Shown here one piece after another: positions 24,063 through 35,544 of a DNA stretch of 64,000 nucleotides. Under the pieces are notes generated by a model. That model did not search any database, was not told the origin of the DNA, and worked only from the letters and a program-made list of their open reading frames with translations. Source of the stretch: Diphasiastrum complanatum (lineage: Eukaryota; Streptophyta; Lycopodiopsida; Lycopodiales; Lycopodiaceae); NCBI GenBank assembly GCA_029204225.1, contig CM055103.1:26834293-26898292 (forward strand), read 5' to 3'. Both the position numbers and the translations under genes were made by a program. Position 1 is the stretch's first letter, and each line of letters starts with the position of its first letter.

Positions 24063-24710
24063 TTTGTTTCATTCTTTGTTTCCCACAGTACTTAAAAATA
24101 GAAAGTTGTCATGCATGCAATCAGAACAATTGAAAATTTTACCAATTTTGCTCACAAAATTGCAAAACTTCAGATGCTCATATCTTTGGCTACAGGACAC
24201 CAAATTGGGTGCTGTAAAGCTCAATACAGAGGGAGACCCAGTGACCAAGACACTAGCCATGTCAGCCTACCACCTAGGACTCACACGTGCGAGTTCTTAA
24301 CAGCCAATTAACCTGTAGGAGGGCGCACTTTTTCTAGACCATATTGTCAAAAAACATGCAAACACTCAACCAAGCTATAAAGTTATGATCCAAACAGTCT
24401 TAAATGGTCTCTAATAATTTCATGAAGCCCTCACACAGATCATATGAAGTAGTATGGGCTGAGAACCATGAATTCTTGGTCTCTAGAAGTCAAAATTGCT
24501 ACAAACTTGATGGAGTTGAAACATAAGCCTCTACCCATTAATTTATAGGTCTGATAGCTTGCTGGAAAAGTAAAAAGGAATACAAATCATGCTAGAAAAA
24601 AATCCAGAATGATCTCCTTATGGATCTTGACAAATCCATCCCCCAAAATTCACCAAAATTGGTCAATTTTCGACACTTTTTGACTTCCTACAAACCCAAT
24701 TGTTGGAATT
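24063..24710. other. Flank of copia A, unassigned
   Basis: No gene supported. A TCACACGTGC motif at 24281-24290 resembles the palindrome in the neighbouring LTRs, so part of this stretch may be an older related LTR element. Confidence 0.4.
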
Positions 24711-25330
24711 TGCTGAATTCACACGTGTGGGACGCCCTACACATGTACTTTTGATCTCCTAAGCCTAATAATACCATAAAGATCAGACTAGCATTGGTTG
24801 TCAATAGGAAAGTTGATCATACAAGAAATATTATTGTGTTACAAGCAAGATCTGTCAACAAAACATAAGACTAAGCATAATAAATGCCTCAACTCGGCTA
24901 GAGAGAGAAAATAGAAAGTACAAAACTTGTGTAGAGAGAGAGAGAGAGGGCACAAAGAGCTTGTCTCCAAATTTGCATTACACACAAATTTTATCATCTT
25001 CTCAATGAGAGTACATCACATATATATAGATCCATGGACTCTCCTCCTACTTTGAGTTGAATTGGAGTTGTGAATCCACCTCTCAAGCTATCTAGACTTA
25101 TTCAAGCCACCTCACTAAATCTAATTGTGCCACCTAGTCTTTCCATGCATTAAATGTAGCATGTAAAGTAAAAATGGCAATTCCTATGGTAGCTCGAGTT
25201 TCTACTTCTACCTACCTTGAATATTTTATTCTAAGATGGGTCTTTACTAAGCCAAAAGAGCTTAATTCATCTTTGGCATTTTTAGGACCCCTATTCACAA
25301 CATTAGATAGATTTTTCCAATATTTTGACA
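24711..25330 (-). repeat. 3' LTR of copia A
   Basis: 620 bp; 50-odd bp longer than the other LTR because of an extra block near 25101-25155. It carries CACACGTGTG at 24720-24729, a TATATATA box near 25020 and a GA tract near 24939-24955. Confidence 0.9.
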
Positions 25331-26581
25331 CTTCTCCTAAAAATGTATCTATGTGAATCAAGCATTGATCTTGAGATAAGACCAAGATTAGACTTATGCT
25401 TTGAGAAGGCACTTTTGCAAAGTGGCTTTGTGAGAAGATCAGCAATACATGAAGATGTGTCGACGTGTTCCAAGTTGATTTCACCTCCAATGAGCTTTTC
25501 CCTAACAAAATGATGTGCCACTTCTATATGCTTGCTTCTTGCATGAAAAATAGGATTGTTTGGAAGAGCTTGTGCTGATATGTTGTCACATTTGATCAAG
25601 GGAAGATCATCCTCTTTGATGCACTTTAGCTCCATGATTAACCTCTTGATCCAAAGCACCTCTTTAGTTGTTGTAGTGAGTGCTTTGTACTCGGCCTCAC
25701 AAGATGATAGGGATATGGTATCTTGCTTCTTTGAAAACTAAGACACAAGATTGCCTCCAAGAAACATAGTATATGCATTAATGGACTTTCAATCCATTTT
25801 ATCACTTGCAAAATCGGAATCCGTATAGCCAACAATGGTTAGATCTTCATTCTTATACAATAAACCATAATCTTGAGTAGAAGATACATATCTTAGAACT
25901 CTCTTGGCCATCTTCCAATGTTGGATCTTGGGATCTTGCATAAATTGACTCAATTTGTGCACACAGTAGCTCAAATCGGGTCTAGTGATAGTAAGCCAAA
26001 TTAAAGAGCCTATAAGACTCCTATAAAGTGTGATGTCCTCGAAGGATCTTTCATCACCTTTAATAGGATCTTTTACATGTTGCTCCATGGGAGTATCTAT
26101 GCCTTTACAATTTTGCATATTGAATTCGCTCAACATAGAAAAGACATATCTAGATTGACAAATAAAAGCATACTCTTCATGAAAATCAATTTCAAGGCCT
26201 AAAATGTAATAGATCTCTCCTAGATCTTGCATTTTAAATTCTTTTCCTAATGCAACTTTAGTTTCTTGAACTAGCATCAAACAACTTCCACTAAGAATAA
26301 TGTCATCTACATAGATTAGAAGAATGACAATATTACTACCATCAAAATTTAAGTACATAGAAGGATCATAGTCACTAAGCACAAATCCTAATGAAAGTAG
26401 AAAGTTGTTGAGTCTTGAATACCATGATCTAGGTGCTTGCTTCAAGCCATAAAGACTTCTAAATAGCAAACACACCTTAGATTTATCCTTGATAAATCCT
26501 TGAGGTTGTTCCATGTATATCTCCTCCTCAATATAGCCATTCAAAAAAGCATTGGAGACATCAAGTTGAAATAGTTTCCAC
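25303..26581 (-). pseudogene. Copia A reverse transcriptase C-terminus and RNase H
   Basis: The frame from 26544 starts inside reverse transcriptase: EEEIYMEQPQGFI, SLYGLKQAPRSWY, LLIYVDDIILSG with the intact Asp-Asp pair, TPMEQ, LIGSLIWLTITRPD, then RNase H with GYTDSDFASDK. A stop near 25789 and a frame change separate it from the final RNase H piece (25659-25303), which has DNISAQALPNNPIFHARSKH and ADLLTKPL near the end, overlapping the LTR edge. The element could not make a single working polymerase from this frame. Confidence 0.9.
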
Positions 26582-27302
26582 TTAAAAAATAAGGCAAGAG
26601 AGATTATGATTCTTATTGTCCATCTTTGCTACAGGAGCAAAGGTTTCTTCATAGTCAAGGCCATATATTTGTGCAAAGCCTTTAGCACATAATCTTGCCT
26701 TGTACTTGTTGATGGAGCCATCATGATTGTCCTTGATCTTGAACACCCACTTGCATCCAATGATATGCATGTTAGGTGGTGGATCCACTAGCTCCCATGT
26801 GTGGTTGGTGATCAAGGCAACATATTCAATCTTCATGACTTCATACCACTCCTTGGTATTGAGGGCTTCTTGAACATCTTTGGGCTCCTCATGAGAAACA
26901 AAATAAGCATAAGTGGAATCAAGATCCACTTGTTTTCCTTTGTCATCATAAGTGGGCCTCTTGGGCTCGGATCTCTCCCTCATGGATCTTCTAGGAGTAA
27001 AAATCCGAGGACTTCCATCTTCGAATCTCGACTTCTCCATATGTTGATTGTCTTCAATAAAAAAAAAGGTGATAGATTTTGAGGTTGCTTGATCTCGGCC
27101 CCTCATGAAAAACTACATCTCTACTTTCAATTACTTTAGAAGTATAGAGCATGTAGATTCGATAGGCTTTCTTATTGGATGAATATCCAACCATTACTCC
27201 TTTCCTTGCACAAGGATCATCCTTCTTTCTTGTTTCCAAGGGAATATGGACAAAGCATATGCATCCAAATACTCTAAGGTGATCAACCTTAGGTTTCTTC
27301 AA
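26582..27302 (-). pseudogene. Copia A integrase tail, linker and reverse transcriptase start
   Basis: Two overlapping minus-strand frames. 27302-27054 holds LRVFGCICFVHIPLETR and VMVGYSSNKKAYRIY, the integrase tail. 27106-26582 holds the variable linker, KEWYEVMKIEYVALITNHTW, GCKWVFKIKDNHDGS, KARLCAKGFAQ and GLDYEETFAPVAKM, the reverse transcriptase fingers. A frameshift in the linker and another near 26600 break the polyprotein. Confidence 0.88.
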
Positions 27303-27350
27303 ATAGAGTGCTTCATATGGTGACTTTCCTCCAAGTGCAACATGAGGGAG

Positions 27351-28640
27351 TCAATTGCAAACATAGTTTGAGCAATTGATGGCCTCTCCCCAAAGGTCTT
27401 TTGGCAAGGATGCCTCAATTCTAATGGTTTTGGCACATTCACACAATGTTCTGTTCTTTCTTTCAGCCACCCCATTTTGAGATGGTGTATATGCACAAGA
27501 AAACTCCCTTTTAATGCCTTCAAGCTCACAATAATCATGAAATTTATTGGGAGTGTACTCACCACCTCCATCACTTCTAAGAATCTTGATTTTGTATGAA
27601 AATTGCTTTTCAACTAGAGCTTTGAACTTTAGGAAATAGTCAAACACCATAGACTTTGAAGCTAGAAGATATACCCAAGTAAATCTAGTGAAATCATCAA
27701 TGAAAGCTACAAAGCAAGTGGCACCACCCTTGCTCTTTGAAGATGAGAAGTGCACATCCAAGTGTATGAGCTCCAATGGATGTGTAGTCTTGATAGATGA
27801 CTTTGAAAAAGGCTTCTTATGAGACTTAGATATGGCACAAGCCTCACATGGCTTGAAATTCTTGGAGATAAGATTAGGCAAGCCAATAGCTTTGGCTTTC
27901 TTGGCCATGGACACCATAGAACTATAGTTAGGATGTCCCAACCTTCTATGCCAAAGTTCCTCCAAAAGACATATGAGAAGCAAAAGCACTATCACAAGAA
28001 TAGCATACTCTTTGAGATCAATCTTGTAGATTCCACCATATCTAAACCCAAATGCAAGGATCTCATCATGCTTCTTGATTGTACATGTATCAACATTGAA
28101 ATTCACATCTAGTCCACTATCAAACAATTGCCCAACACTAATAAGATTTTTTGTTAACTTAGGAACAAAAAGTACTTTAGACAGAGAAAGAACTTTTGAT
28201 GAAGAAAGCTTTAAGGGAATGGTCCCTATGCCTTCAATAGCACACTTATGATCATTTGTTGTGTAGATGGACTTCTTGGCTCCTTCATAAGGTGACATAG
28301 ATGAAGAAGAATGCTTGGAGCTACACATATGTGAGGAAGCTCCACTATCAATATACCACGAACCATCCTTCTTGAAAGGTGATGAAGAAAAACTCGAGAC
28401 CATAAGAGATCCCTCTCCATCACTTGCATGAGCATCTTCCTTCTCATCATTAGAAATGTTGGCTTGCTTGACTCTTCTTCTTAAAGCGATTGGTGGCATA
28501 ATGCCCATTCTTGCCACGAAAGAAATACTTGATGTTTTTCTTCTTCTTCTTGGATGTGGAAGCTTGAGAGGACTCATCCTCTTCTCCTTTCTCCTTGGAA
28601 ATAAGATTGTTCTTGCTTGAAGAGGATTGGTGTTGATTCT
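27351..28640 (-). pseudogene. Copia A zinc knuckle, protease and integrase core
   Basis: An open frame of about 430 codons. The protease site WYIDSGASSHM is intact, followed by VLFVPKLTKNLISVGQL. The pre-integrase zinc region LWHRRLGHPN...CEACAISKSHK has HHCC. The integrase core shows HLDVHFSSS (Asp kept), FIDDFTRFTWVY, LRSDGGGEYTPN (second Asp) and SQNGVAERKNRTLCECA (Glu). In the neighbouring frame, at 28486-28527, the gag zinc knuckle has kept GHYA but lost all three cysteines. The frame ends at a stop near 27351. Confidence 0.9.
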
Positions 28641-29248
28641 TACTTCATGTCTTGTGCTTGTCTTTGGTAAAGAGAGCTTTACCATCAATGTTGAGAGACA
28701 GTCTCTCCATTTTCAAGAGTTTATACTCTTGTCTTGATTCTGCAGAAATGAGCACACTTTGGAGTGCTTCCAAACTTGGTAGCTCCTCCTCAATGGCATA
28801 ACTCTGAACAGGGTTGTCATATTCCTCCTTTATGCATGACAATTCTCTATGGAGGTCTTTAACTCTCACTACATAAGTTGAAGCACATTCATCACTTCTT
28901 TGTACACTTTGAAAATTTTTGGTTTCTTAGTGTTAGAAGTCTAAAAGTATTCTTTGCCTCATAGATGGACTTGAGAGTATCCCAAGCATCTTTGGCATTA
29001 GTACAAGCACCAATTTCTCTTAAGATGTCATTTGAGACATTCATCTTAATATAATGCAGAGCCATCCTAGCTCTCTTTTTGTACTTTGGAATTTCTTGAG
29101 GAATTTGTGGTTCTTCTTCAATGCCAAGTACAATATCCATCACATCTTGTAGTATTAAGACAGATTCCATCCTAACCTTCCAAATTGAGTAATTGGAGGT
29201 TGACAATCTTTCACTTGCTTCTAATAGAAAGACACCCATTGAAGTCAT
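28641..29248 (-). pseudogene. Copia A gag
   Basis: ATG at 29246-29248 starts a UBN2-type gag: ASERLSTSNYSIWKVRMESV, EEEPQIPQEIPKYKKRARM, ALHYIKMNVSNDILREIGAC, DAWDTLKSIYEAKN. A frame break near 28890 leads to a second piece (28869-28645) with ELPSLEALQSVLISAESR. It is clearly a sister of the gag of element C (36348-36842). Gag forms the particle shell. Frameshifts make it non-functional. Confidence 0.88.
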
Positions 29249-29996
29249 AAAGAATGATGGAAATTAAAAAAAAAAATGGATGAAAAAATTGCTTATCTTC
29301 TCACTATAGGAACCAATCAAGGGCAAAAATCTAAATCCTATGTAAGACAAAGCAAAAACACTGTGAGATAGATCTCACCAGCTTGACAATCTCTCTAAAA
29401 CAAGATTTGAATCATCAAAAAAGATGAAGTATGGCGAAAGTTATGGTTCTCTGAATTTCACACGTGTGAAATACTCCAAAAATGTCAAATTGAATCAAAT
29501 ACAATCTATTTGTATGAAACAATTTGCCTAGAACCTATAAATTTTGTCTAAATCACATATAGATGAGATTGTTCAACTTCTGGATGATTTTTGTGATCAT
29601 TCAAGCAATAAATGACATGCACACACGATTTGCCACAGGTGTAGGCACCCTACCTGTGACTCTTCAAAAGCTTATAACTTTTGATTGGCTTATCCAACTG
29701 TCATGATTCAAATTGCATCAGATTCTGCACATTTCTCTCTTTCTAGTGGGCTAATTTGCATGAAATTTGGATCTAAGGTGAGAGAGAACCACCAAACTGA
29801 AAATTGGCGGATTTCACACGTGCCAGCACCTGAAATTCCGTACAGGATCTGATCTGGACCATTCAAAGTGGTTTGAAGCTCTAAATCACCAGAAAACTGC
29901 AAACTAGCTAGAAAGTAGAATCTAGACAATTCCTAGCTTGAAATCTGATCAAATCTGCAAACTTTTTTATTAGATTTGCTTGTAAATCCTAGGTAG
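29249..29996 (-). other. Untranslated leader of copia A
   Basis: About 750 bp between the primer site and the gag ATG with no open frame of note. It contains an 18 bp perfect palindrome ATTTCACACGTGTGAAAT at 29455-29472 and a partial copy at 29811-29822. Confidence 0.7.
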
Positions 29997-30008
29997 GCTC
30001 TAATACCA
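29997..30008 (-). other. Primer binding site of copia A
   Basis: On the minus strand TGGTATTAGAGC, one base from the usual Met-tRNA site, directly follows the LTR end. Confidence 0.9.
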
Positions 30009-30572
30009 TGCTGAATTCACACGTGTGGGACGCCCTACACGTACTTTTGATCTCCTAAGCCCAATAATACCATAAAGATCAGACTAGCATTGGTTGTCAA
30101 TAGGAAAGCTGATCATACAAGAAATATTATTGTGTTACAAGCAAGATCTGTCAACAAAACATAAGACTAAGCAATATAAATGCCTCAACTCGACTAGAGA
30201 GAGAAAATAGAAAGTACAAAACTCGTGTAGAGAGAGAGAGAGCACAAAGAGCTTGTCTTCAAATTTGCATTACACACAAATTTCATCATCTTCTCAATGA
30301 GAGTACATCACATATATATAGATCCATGGACTCTCCTCCTACTTTGAGTTGAATTGGAGTTGTGAATCCACCTCTCAAGCTATCACAGGCATTAAATGTG
30401 GCATGTAAAGTACAAATGGCAATTCCTATGGTAGCTCGAGTTTCTACTTCTACCTACCTTGAATATTTTATTCTAAGATGGGTCTTTACTAAGCCAAAAG
30501 AGCTTAATTCATCTTTGGCATTTTTAGGACCCCTGCTCACAACATAAAATAGATTTCTCCAAGATTTTGACA
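30009..30572 (-). repeat. 5' LTR of copia A
   Basis: 564 bp, partner of 24711-25330. It holds CACACGTGTG at 30018-30027, a GA tract near 30229-30241, and the TATATATA box on the sense strand. Confidence 0.9.
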
Positions 30573-30612
30573 AAATTCTTGGCTCTAACTTCTAGGACAG
30601 CTTCAAGAGACT

Positions 30613-31900
30613 ATGATTCATCTTTTCCCAGTCTCAATTGATGTCAACAACCTCCTGCCATGCAATTTCATGAAAAAACAAGCAAAAATCATGAATTTTA
30701 GCCCTTCTAGGTTTTTTCACCATGCACAATTGGAAATCAAGAGGGAGTATACAACATCAAGGAACCCACAACAAAATGGAGTGGCTAAAAGGAAGAATAG
30801 GACTTTATGTGAAAGTGCTAAAGCCATGAGGTTAAGTGCTAATCTTGACAAATCATTTTGGGATCAAGCTTTGTTGTGTGCCAATTTCTTGTGCAATAAG
30901 TGGCCGAGTGCTATTTTGGATTGAAAGTCACCTTTTGAGATGCTATTCAAGAGGAGGCCGAGTGTCAACTTTCTAAGAACTTTTGGATGCACATGCTATG
31001 TCAACATTACTCTTGATGGTAGGACCAAGGAGGATCCATCTTCAAGAAGGGGTATTTTTGTTGGATATAATGAGGTGAGTAAAGCCTACAAGGTTTACAT
31101 TCCTTCTACTAACAAAGTGATTGTTGGTAGAGATGTCATCTTTGATGAGGGGAACATTCCAAAAGTGCCTTCAAGCATGATTGATAAAGGTGTGGATGGA
31201 TCTAACATTCTTGATGTTGATGAAAAGTATCCTACTTTGGATGGTGATGATGATGGACCTTCATCAAGTCAAAAGGCAAGGAGGAGAACATCAAGGGAAA
31301 GACAAGTACCTTCAAGGCTCACATATGATGCAAAGGGTAAGCAAGTAGTTTACGGAAATTATGTTGCTTTCCTAACCTCTTTTGATGAACCTACAAGTGT
31401 AGAAGAAGCAAGGAAAGAAGAGGAGTGGATCCAAGCAATGGATCTTGAGTATCAAGCTCTTATGGAGAATGGAACATCTTTTGGAGGATCTTCTTGTGTT
31501 GATGATGCTATGCAAGTGGATGGACGTTATCTTGCTGTAAAATCAAGTAATGGATATAGAAAACAAAGTTTGTTTAATGACTTTGATGGTCAAGTTGATG
31601 ATCAAGAGGTTGATCTCAAAGGGATTTAACTAGTCAAAAGGGAAGTTGGCAATTTGGAGCTAGTCAAGAGCATCAAAGGAGAGGTAATTGGCAAAGATGT
31701 TATGGATCTATTTTTGCAGCTTATTTAAGACTAAAGTACTGTCAAAGGAACAACAAGGAAGTGTTGTTCAAGTTTATTTTACTTGCTCTATCTCATGTTT
31801 GAGCATTTTCATGTGGATGTGTGCAAATTGTCAAGATATTGTCAAACTAGCTACATTGGTGAGCATGGGGAATGATTTTTGGCAAGCATTTCCCGGCAAG
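30613..31900 (+). pseudogene. Chimeric copia relic, copy 2 (plus)
   Basis: Begins with unidentified sequence, then from about 30740 copia integrase: REYTTSRNPQQNGVAKRKNR (Glu replaced by Lys in GVAERKN), LCANFLCNKWPS, a stop, then LRTFGCTCYVNI, SKAYKVYIPSTNKVIVGRD, an Asp-rich linker and EEWIQAMDLEYQALMENGT, the reverse transcriptase start. At about 31472 it leaves copia and runs into SFGGSSCVDDAMQVDG and DGQVDDQEVDLKG, exactly as in the inverted copy at 18.3-19.2 kb; resemblance ends near 31870. The frame 30940-31629 is open across the junction, so a fusion protein of 229 codons could in principle be read. No LTRs were found. Element C is inserted just downstream. Confidence 0.72.
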
Positions 31901-32178
31901 CACTTTCCCAACAAAGGTGAGCATCTTGATCCCCTGCTTGCCTTCATCCCAGTCTTTTGCTTGCCCTTCGTCCTAGTCTGTTCACTTTTGTCTATTCAAC
32001 TACCATTCACTTTCTATCAATCAAGTACCATTTTAAGCATCGATGACATAATTGAGTCTACTAAGGTTTCAATTTTAGTATGTTTGAAGGTTACAGATTT
32101 TTATTTCAATGTATTGTATCATGCAATGTTTTTGTATAGGTATTTATGGAACTATTTGAAGAAGGAAATGGTGCTATG
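31901..32178. other. Spacer between chimeric relic and element C
   Basis: A long + strand frame (31688-32347) crosses this spacer and runs into the LTR of C; it has no recognisable domain and is taken as chance. The last five bases, CTATG, are the target duplication. Confidence 0.5.
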
Positions 32179-32860
32179 TGTAAAAATTACAGCAAATAAG
32201 GATCCTAAAACACTTGAAATGATGAGGAAAACAATAGATTATGATTTCATAAGATTAGCACAAGTTGAACCATCAAAATCCATCAAAAATCTATGCTTGA
32301 ACCTCACTAAATGGCCCAAATCCTTGAAGAAGGCTTCACACGTGTGAAAGTACGGTCTCCCACAGTCTGAGTACTGTACACCAGACCTACATTCAATCCT
32401 ATAATCATTAGTAATCACAAGTACTCAAACAATTATGAACATAGAGAGCAATTGCACCATTATGAGAGAAAAAACATGAAATTGCTTGATTGATTTTGGT
32501 GAGATATCATCACCTATATATACATGATCCATCACGGTTTTGGGCATGTATGAGTAGCCCTAAAACTATCCCTAATTCTAATTTTGGTGGATCTTTCATC
32601 CCTACCAAGTTAGGGTTGGAATCTTGGAGATCCCTCAACAATGCAAAAATTACCAAAAATAGCTCCTATTTTTTCTCCCTTGTATCTAAGCATAATTTGG
32701 ACTCATTACAAAGGTTCTAACACTTAGGTCTACTTGAGAACATCCTTATGAATGGAATTCTATGCTATTTGGCACGTGTGACAAGCCACATCATGACCAT
32801 CTAACTATTTACAAGTCATATGACCAAAACTAGTCAAGCTAGAATTGTAAATTTTTAACA
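32179..32860 (-). repeat. 3' LTR of copia C
   Basis: 682 bp, same length as its partner. It contains the 14 bp palindrome TTCACACGTGTGAA at 32335-32348, a second GGCACGTGTG at 32771-32780, and a TATATATA box near 32515 in the sense direction. Confidence 0.95.
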
Positions 32861-32871
32861 CTCCTCCTCAC
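32861..32871 (-). other. Polypurine tract of copia C
   Basis: GTGAGGAGGAG in the sense direction sits directly before the 3' LTR; the pol stop codon (about 32875) is only a few bases upstream. Confidence 0.85.
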
Positions 32872-32874
32872 TAT

Positions 32875-35544
32875 CTAGATTGGTTCAATCATTGCTTTAC
32901 TAATCACTCCAAGTGATGATCTGAAATTAATAAAAGGTGTCTTTTGAAGTGGTTTAGTAAGTAGATCAGCTACACATTCATTGCTTGGAACATGCTCCAA
33001 AGCAATCTCCTTGGCTTGCACCATTTCTCTCACAAAGTGATGGCATATCTCAATGTGCTTAGATCTTGCATGGAAGATTGGGTTAGATGAAAGGTGTCGA
33101 GCTCATATATTGTCATTGTAGATGATTGGTGCCTCCTCTGAATCCATGATCTTTAGTTCCACCAATAATCTCTTGATCCAAAGTACCTCCTTTGTAGTGG
33201 TTGTCAAAGCTTTGTACTCGGCCTCAGTTGAAGATAGAGATATAGTTTCTTGCTTTTTTGAAAGCCATGAAACCACACCTTCTCCTATGAAAGTTGAATA
33301 GGCACTTGTTGATTTCCTATCCCTCTTGTCCCCTGCAAAATCTGAATCACTAAATGCATGAAGGTTAATCACATCTCCTCTATATAGAATCCCAAAATCC
33401 AATGTACCCGAGATGTATCTTAGAATCCTCTTAGCCTTTTTCCAATGGATATTCAATGGCTTTTGCATGGATTGGCTCAACCTAAATACACTAAAGCTAA
33501 GATCTGGTCTACTTATAGTGATCCACGTTAAGGAACCTATAAGTTGCCTAAACAAAGTGATGTCCATGAAGGATCTTTCATCATCTTCATTTGGCACTTT
33601 TACATCTTGCTCCATTGGTGTGTCAACACTTTTGCATACTTCCATCTTAAACTTCTTCAAAAGACTTTGAGCATAGTTTATTTGACTTATAAAGATAAAA
33701 TCAGACCCTCTAAGTACTTCTATTCCTAAGATGAAGTGAAGACACCCTAGATCTACCATCTAGAACTCTAAGAATAGATCTATCTTGATTTTTTCAATAC
33801 CATCAACACTATTTCCACTAATGATGATGTCATCTACATAAATGAGTAAAAGCACAATACCAACATCATCAAACTTAATGTAAAGAGTGGGATCATATTC
33901 ACTTTGAACAAAAGAAAGTGAAATAAGATAGCAATGTAGTCTTGAATTCCAAGATCTTGAGGCTTGCTTCAAGCCATAGATGCTTCTTTGGAGATGGCAT
34001 ACTTTGTTCTCCATTCCATGCTTGATGAACCCTTGTGGCTGCTCCATATAGATATCCTCTTCCAGAAAACCATTCAAGAAAGCATTAGAGACATCCATTT
34101 GACATATAATCCATCCAAAATGTGATGCAAGTGCAATGATTAGTCTTATTGTGACCATCTTGGCCACGGGTGCAAAAGTTTCCTCATAGTCTATCCCTCT
34201 CTCTTGAGCATAACCTTTTGCAACTAATCTTGCTTTATGTTTGTTAACACTCCCATTTGCATTCAACTTAAGCTTGAAGACCCACTTGCATCCTATTACA
34301 TTCCTTTGAGGTCTCTCAACAAGCAACCAAGTTTCATTCTCAATCAAGGCATCATACTCATCCAACATAGCTTTATACCATTCTTTGGAGTTCAATGCAT
34401 CTTCAACATTAGATGGTTCTTCAAAACTAGATAAAGCATAAGAAGTGGATGAGATACTCTCAACTTGCTGTCCTTTGCCTTGATATGTGAGCCTTGATGG
34501 CTCCACTTTTGCCCTTGAAGATCTCCTTGGTGTGATAGGTGGGTTTGGTGCTTGCTCCTCCATGAGCTCCTCCTCAAAACCAAGATCTTGCTCCTTGGCC
34601 ATCTTCTTCTTGATTGTTGGAGCACTTGAGCCTTCTTCAAGCATATGCATATGATGTTCATCAAAGATGACATCCCTTGAAACAACAAATTTGTTCAAGG
34701 ATGGGAGATAGACTTTGTAGCCCTTGCTTGAGCTTGCATATCCAAGCATGATCCCTCTTGTGGAAGATGGATCCTCCTTGGTTCTTGTTTCCAATGGCAC
34801 ATGCACATAACATATACACCCAAAAGCTCTCATGTGATTAAGATTGGGTTTCTTTCCATACAACATCTCATAAGGAGTTTTGCCTTCAATTGCTTTGCAA
34901 GACACCCTATTCATCAAGTAGTTTGCACATACAAGAGACTCACCCCAAAAGGATTTGGGCAAACAAGAATCTAATCTTAAAGCCTTAGAACATTCACATA
35001 ATGTTCTATTCCTTCTTTCAGCAACTCCATTTTGTTGAGGAGTGTAAGGACAAGAAGTCTCTTTCTTGATCCCTTCCTCCTCACAAAAGGCCTTGAACTC
35101 ATTGGAGATGAATTCTCCACCATTGTCACTTCTAATAATCTTGATGCTATGATTATGATGCTTTTCCACAAACAACTTGAACTTTACAAAAGTATCAAAT
35201 ACTTGAGACTTGAAGGAAAGTAAGAACACCCAACAATATCTTGAGTAGTCATCAATGAAGGTTAAAAACATGGATGAACCTCCATTAGATTTGGTGCTAG
35301 CAATGTGCACATCCGAGTGTATGAGTTCAAGAGGATGAGATGACTTTGTGATGGAGTTAGGAAACACCTTCTTATGTGCCTTGGATAAGGCATAAGCTTC
35401 ACAAACCTTGTCTTCCTTCCCAATAGACCTTGGTAGGCCTAAAGCATACTCCTCCTTGATCATAGCCTCCATGGAACCCGAGTTGACATGTCCAAGTCTT
35501 TTGTGCCATAAAGTAAAGGTAGATATCTTGCTCTTCTCGGCCAC
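32875..35544 (-). pseudogene. Copia C integrase, reverse transcriptase and RNase H
   Basis: One frame of 890 codons with only two stops (at 33760 and near 33100). In order: FTLWHKRLGHVNSGSM and CEAYALSKAHKK (first Cys kept, second Tyr), HSDVHIASTKSNGG, FIDDYSRYCWVFLL, IRSDNGGEFISNEF, QQNGVAERRNRTLCECS, so the Asp-Asp-Glu triad is intact; FGCICYVHVPLETR; reverse transcriptase with GCKWVFKLKLNANGS, MDVSNAFLNGFLEEDIYM, SIYGLKQASRSW and LLIYVDDIIISGN; RNase H with HAFSDSDFAGDKRDRKSTS and SSTEAEYKAL. It makes and integrates element cDNA. The stops look like single-base changes. Confidence 0.95.

Larger units (their letters stand above)
24711..30572 (-). mobile_element. Ty1/copia LTR retrotransposon A, full length but defective
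   Basis: 5.86 kb, read on the minus strand. The 5' LTR is 30009-30572 and the 3' LTR 24711-25330, both starting TGTCAAAATA and ending GAATTCAGCA in the sense direction. The primer site is 29997-30008 and the purine tract 25331-25343. Flanks GAATT (24706-24710) and AAATT (30573-30577) fit a 5 bp target duplication with one later change. Between lie gag, protease, integrase, reverse transcriptase and RNase H with several frameshifts and stops. By eye the LTRs differ at about 17 sites in the shared 560 bp (about 3%) plus a 50 bp indel, so it is somewhat older than elements C and E. Confidence 0.92.

Noticed and set aside
30545-30572. Apparent internal sequence of copia A outside its right LTR
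   Set aside because: At first the LTR seemed to end at 30544 and suggested a tandem element. Moving the end to TTTTGACA at 30572 gives a proper purine tract at the other side and a near-perfect target duplication, so it is simply LTR.
31688-32347. 219-codon + strand open frame
   Set aside because: It starts in the chimeric relic and ends inside the LTR of element C, with no recognisable domain; the LTR part is explained by the transposon, so the frame is accidental.
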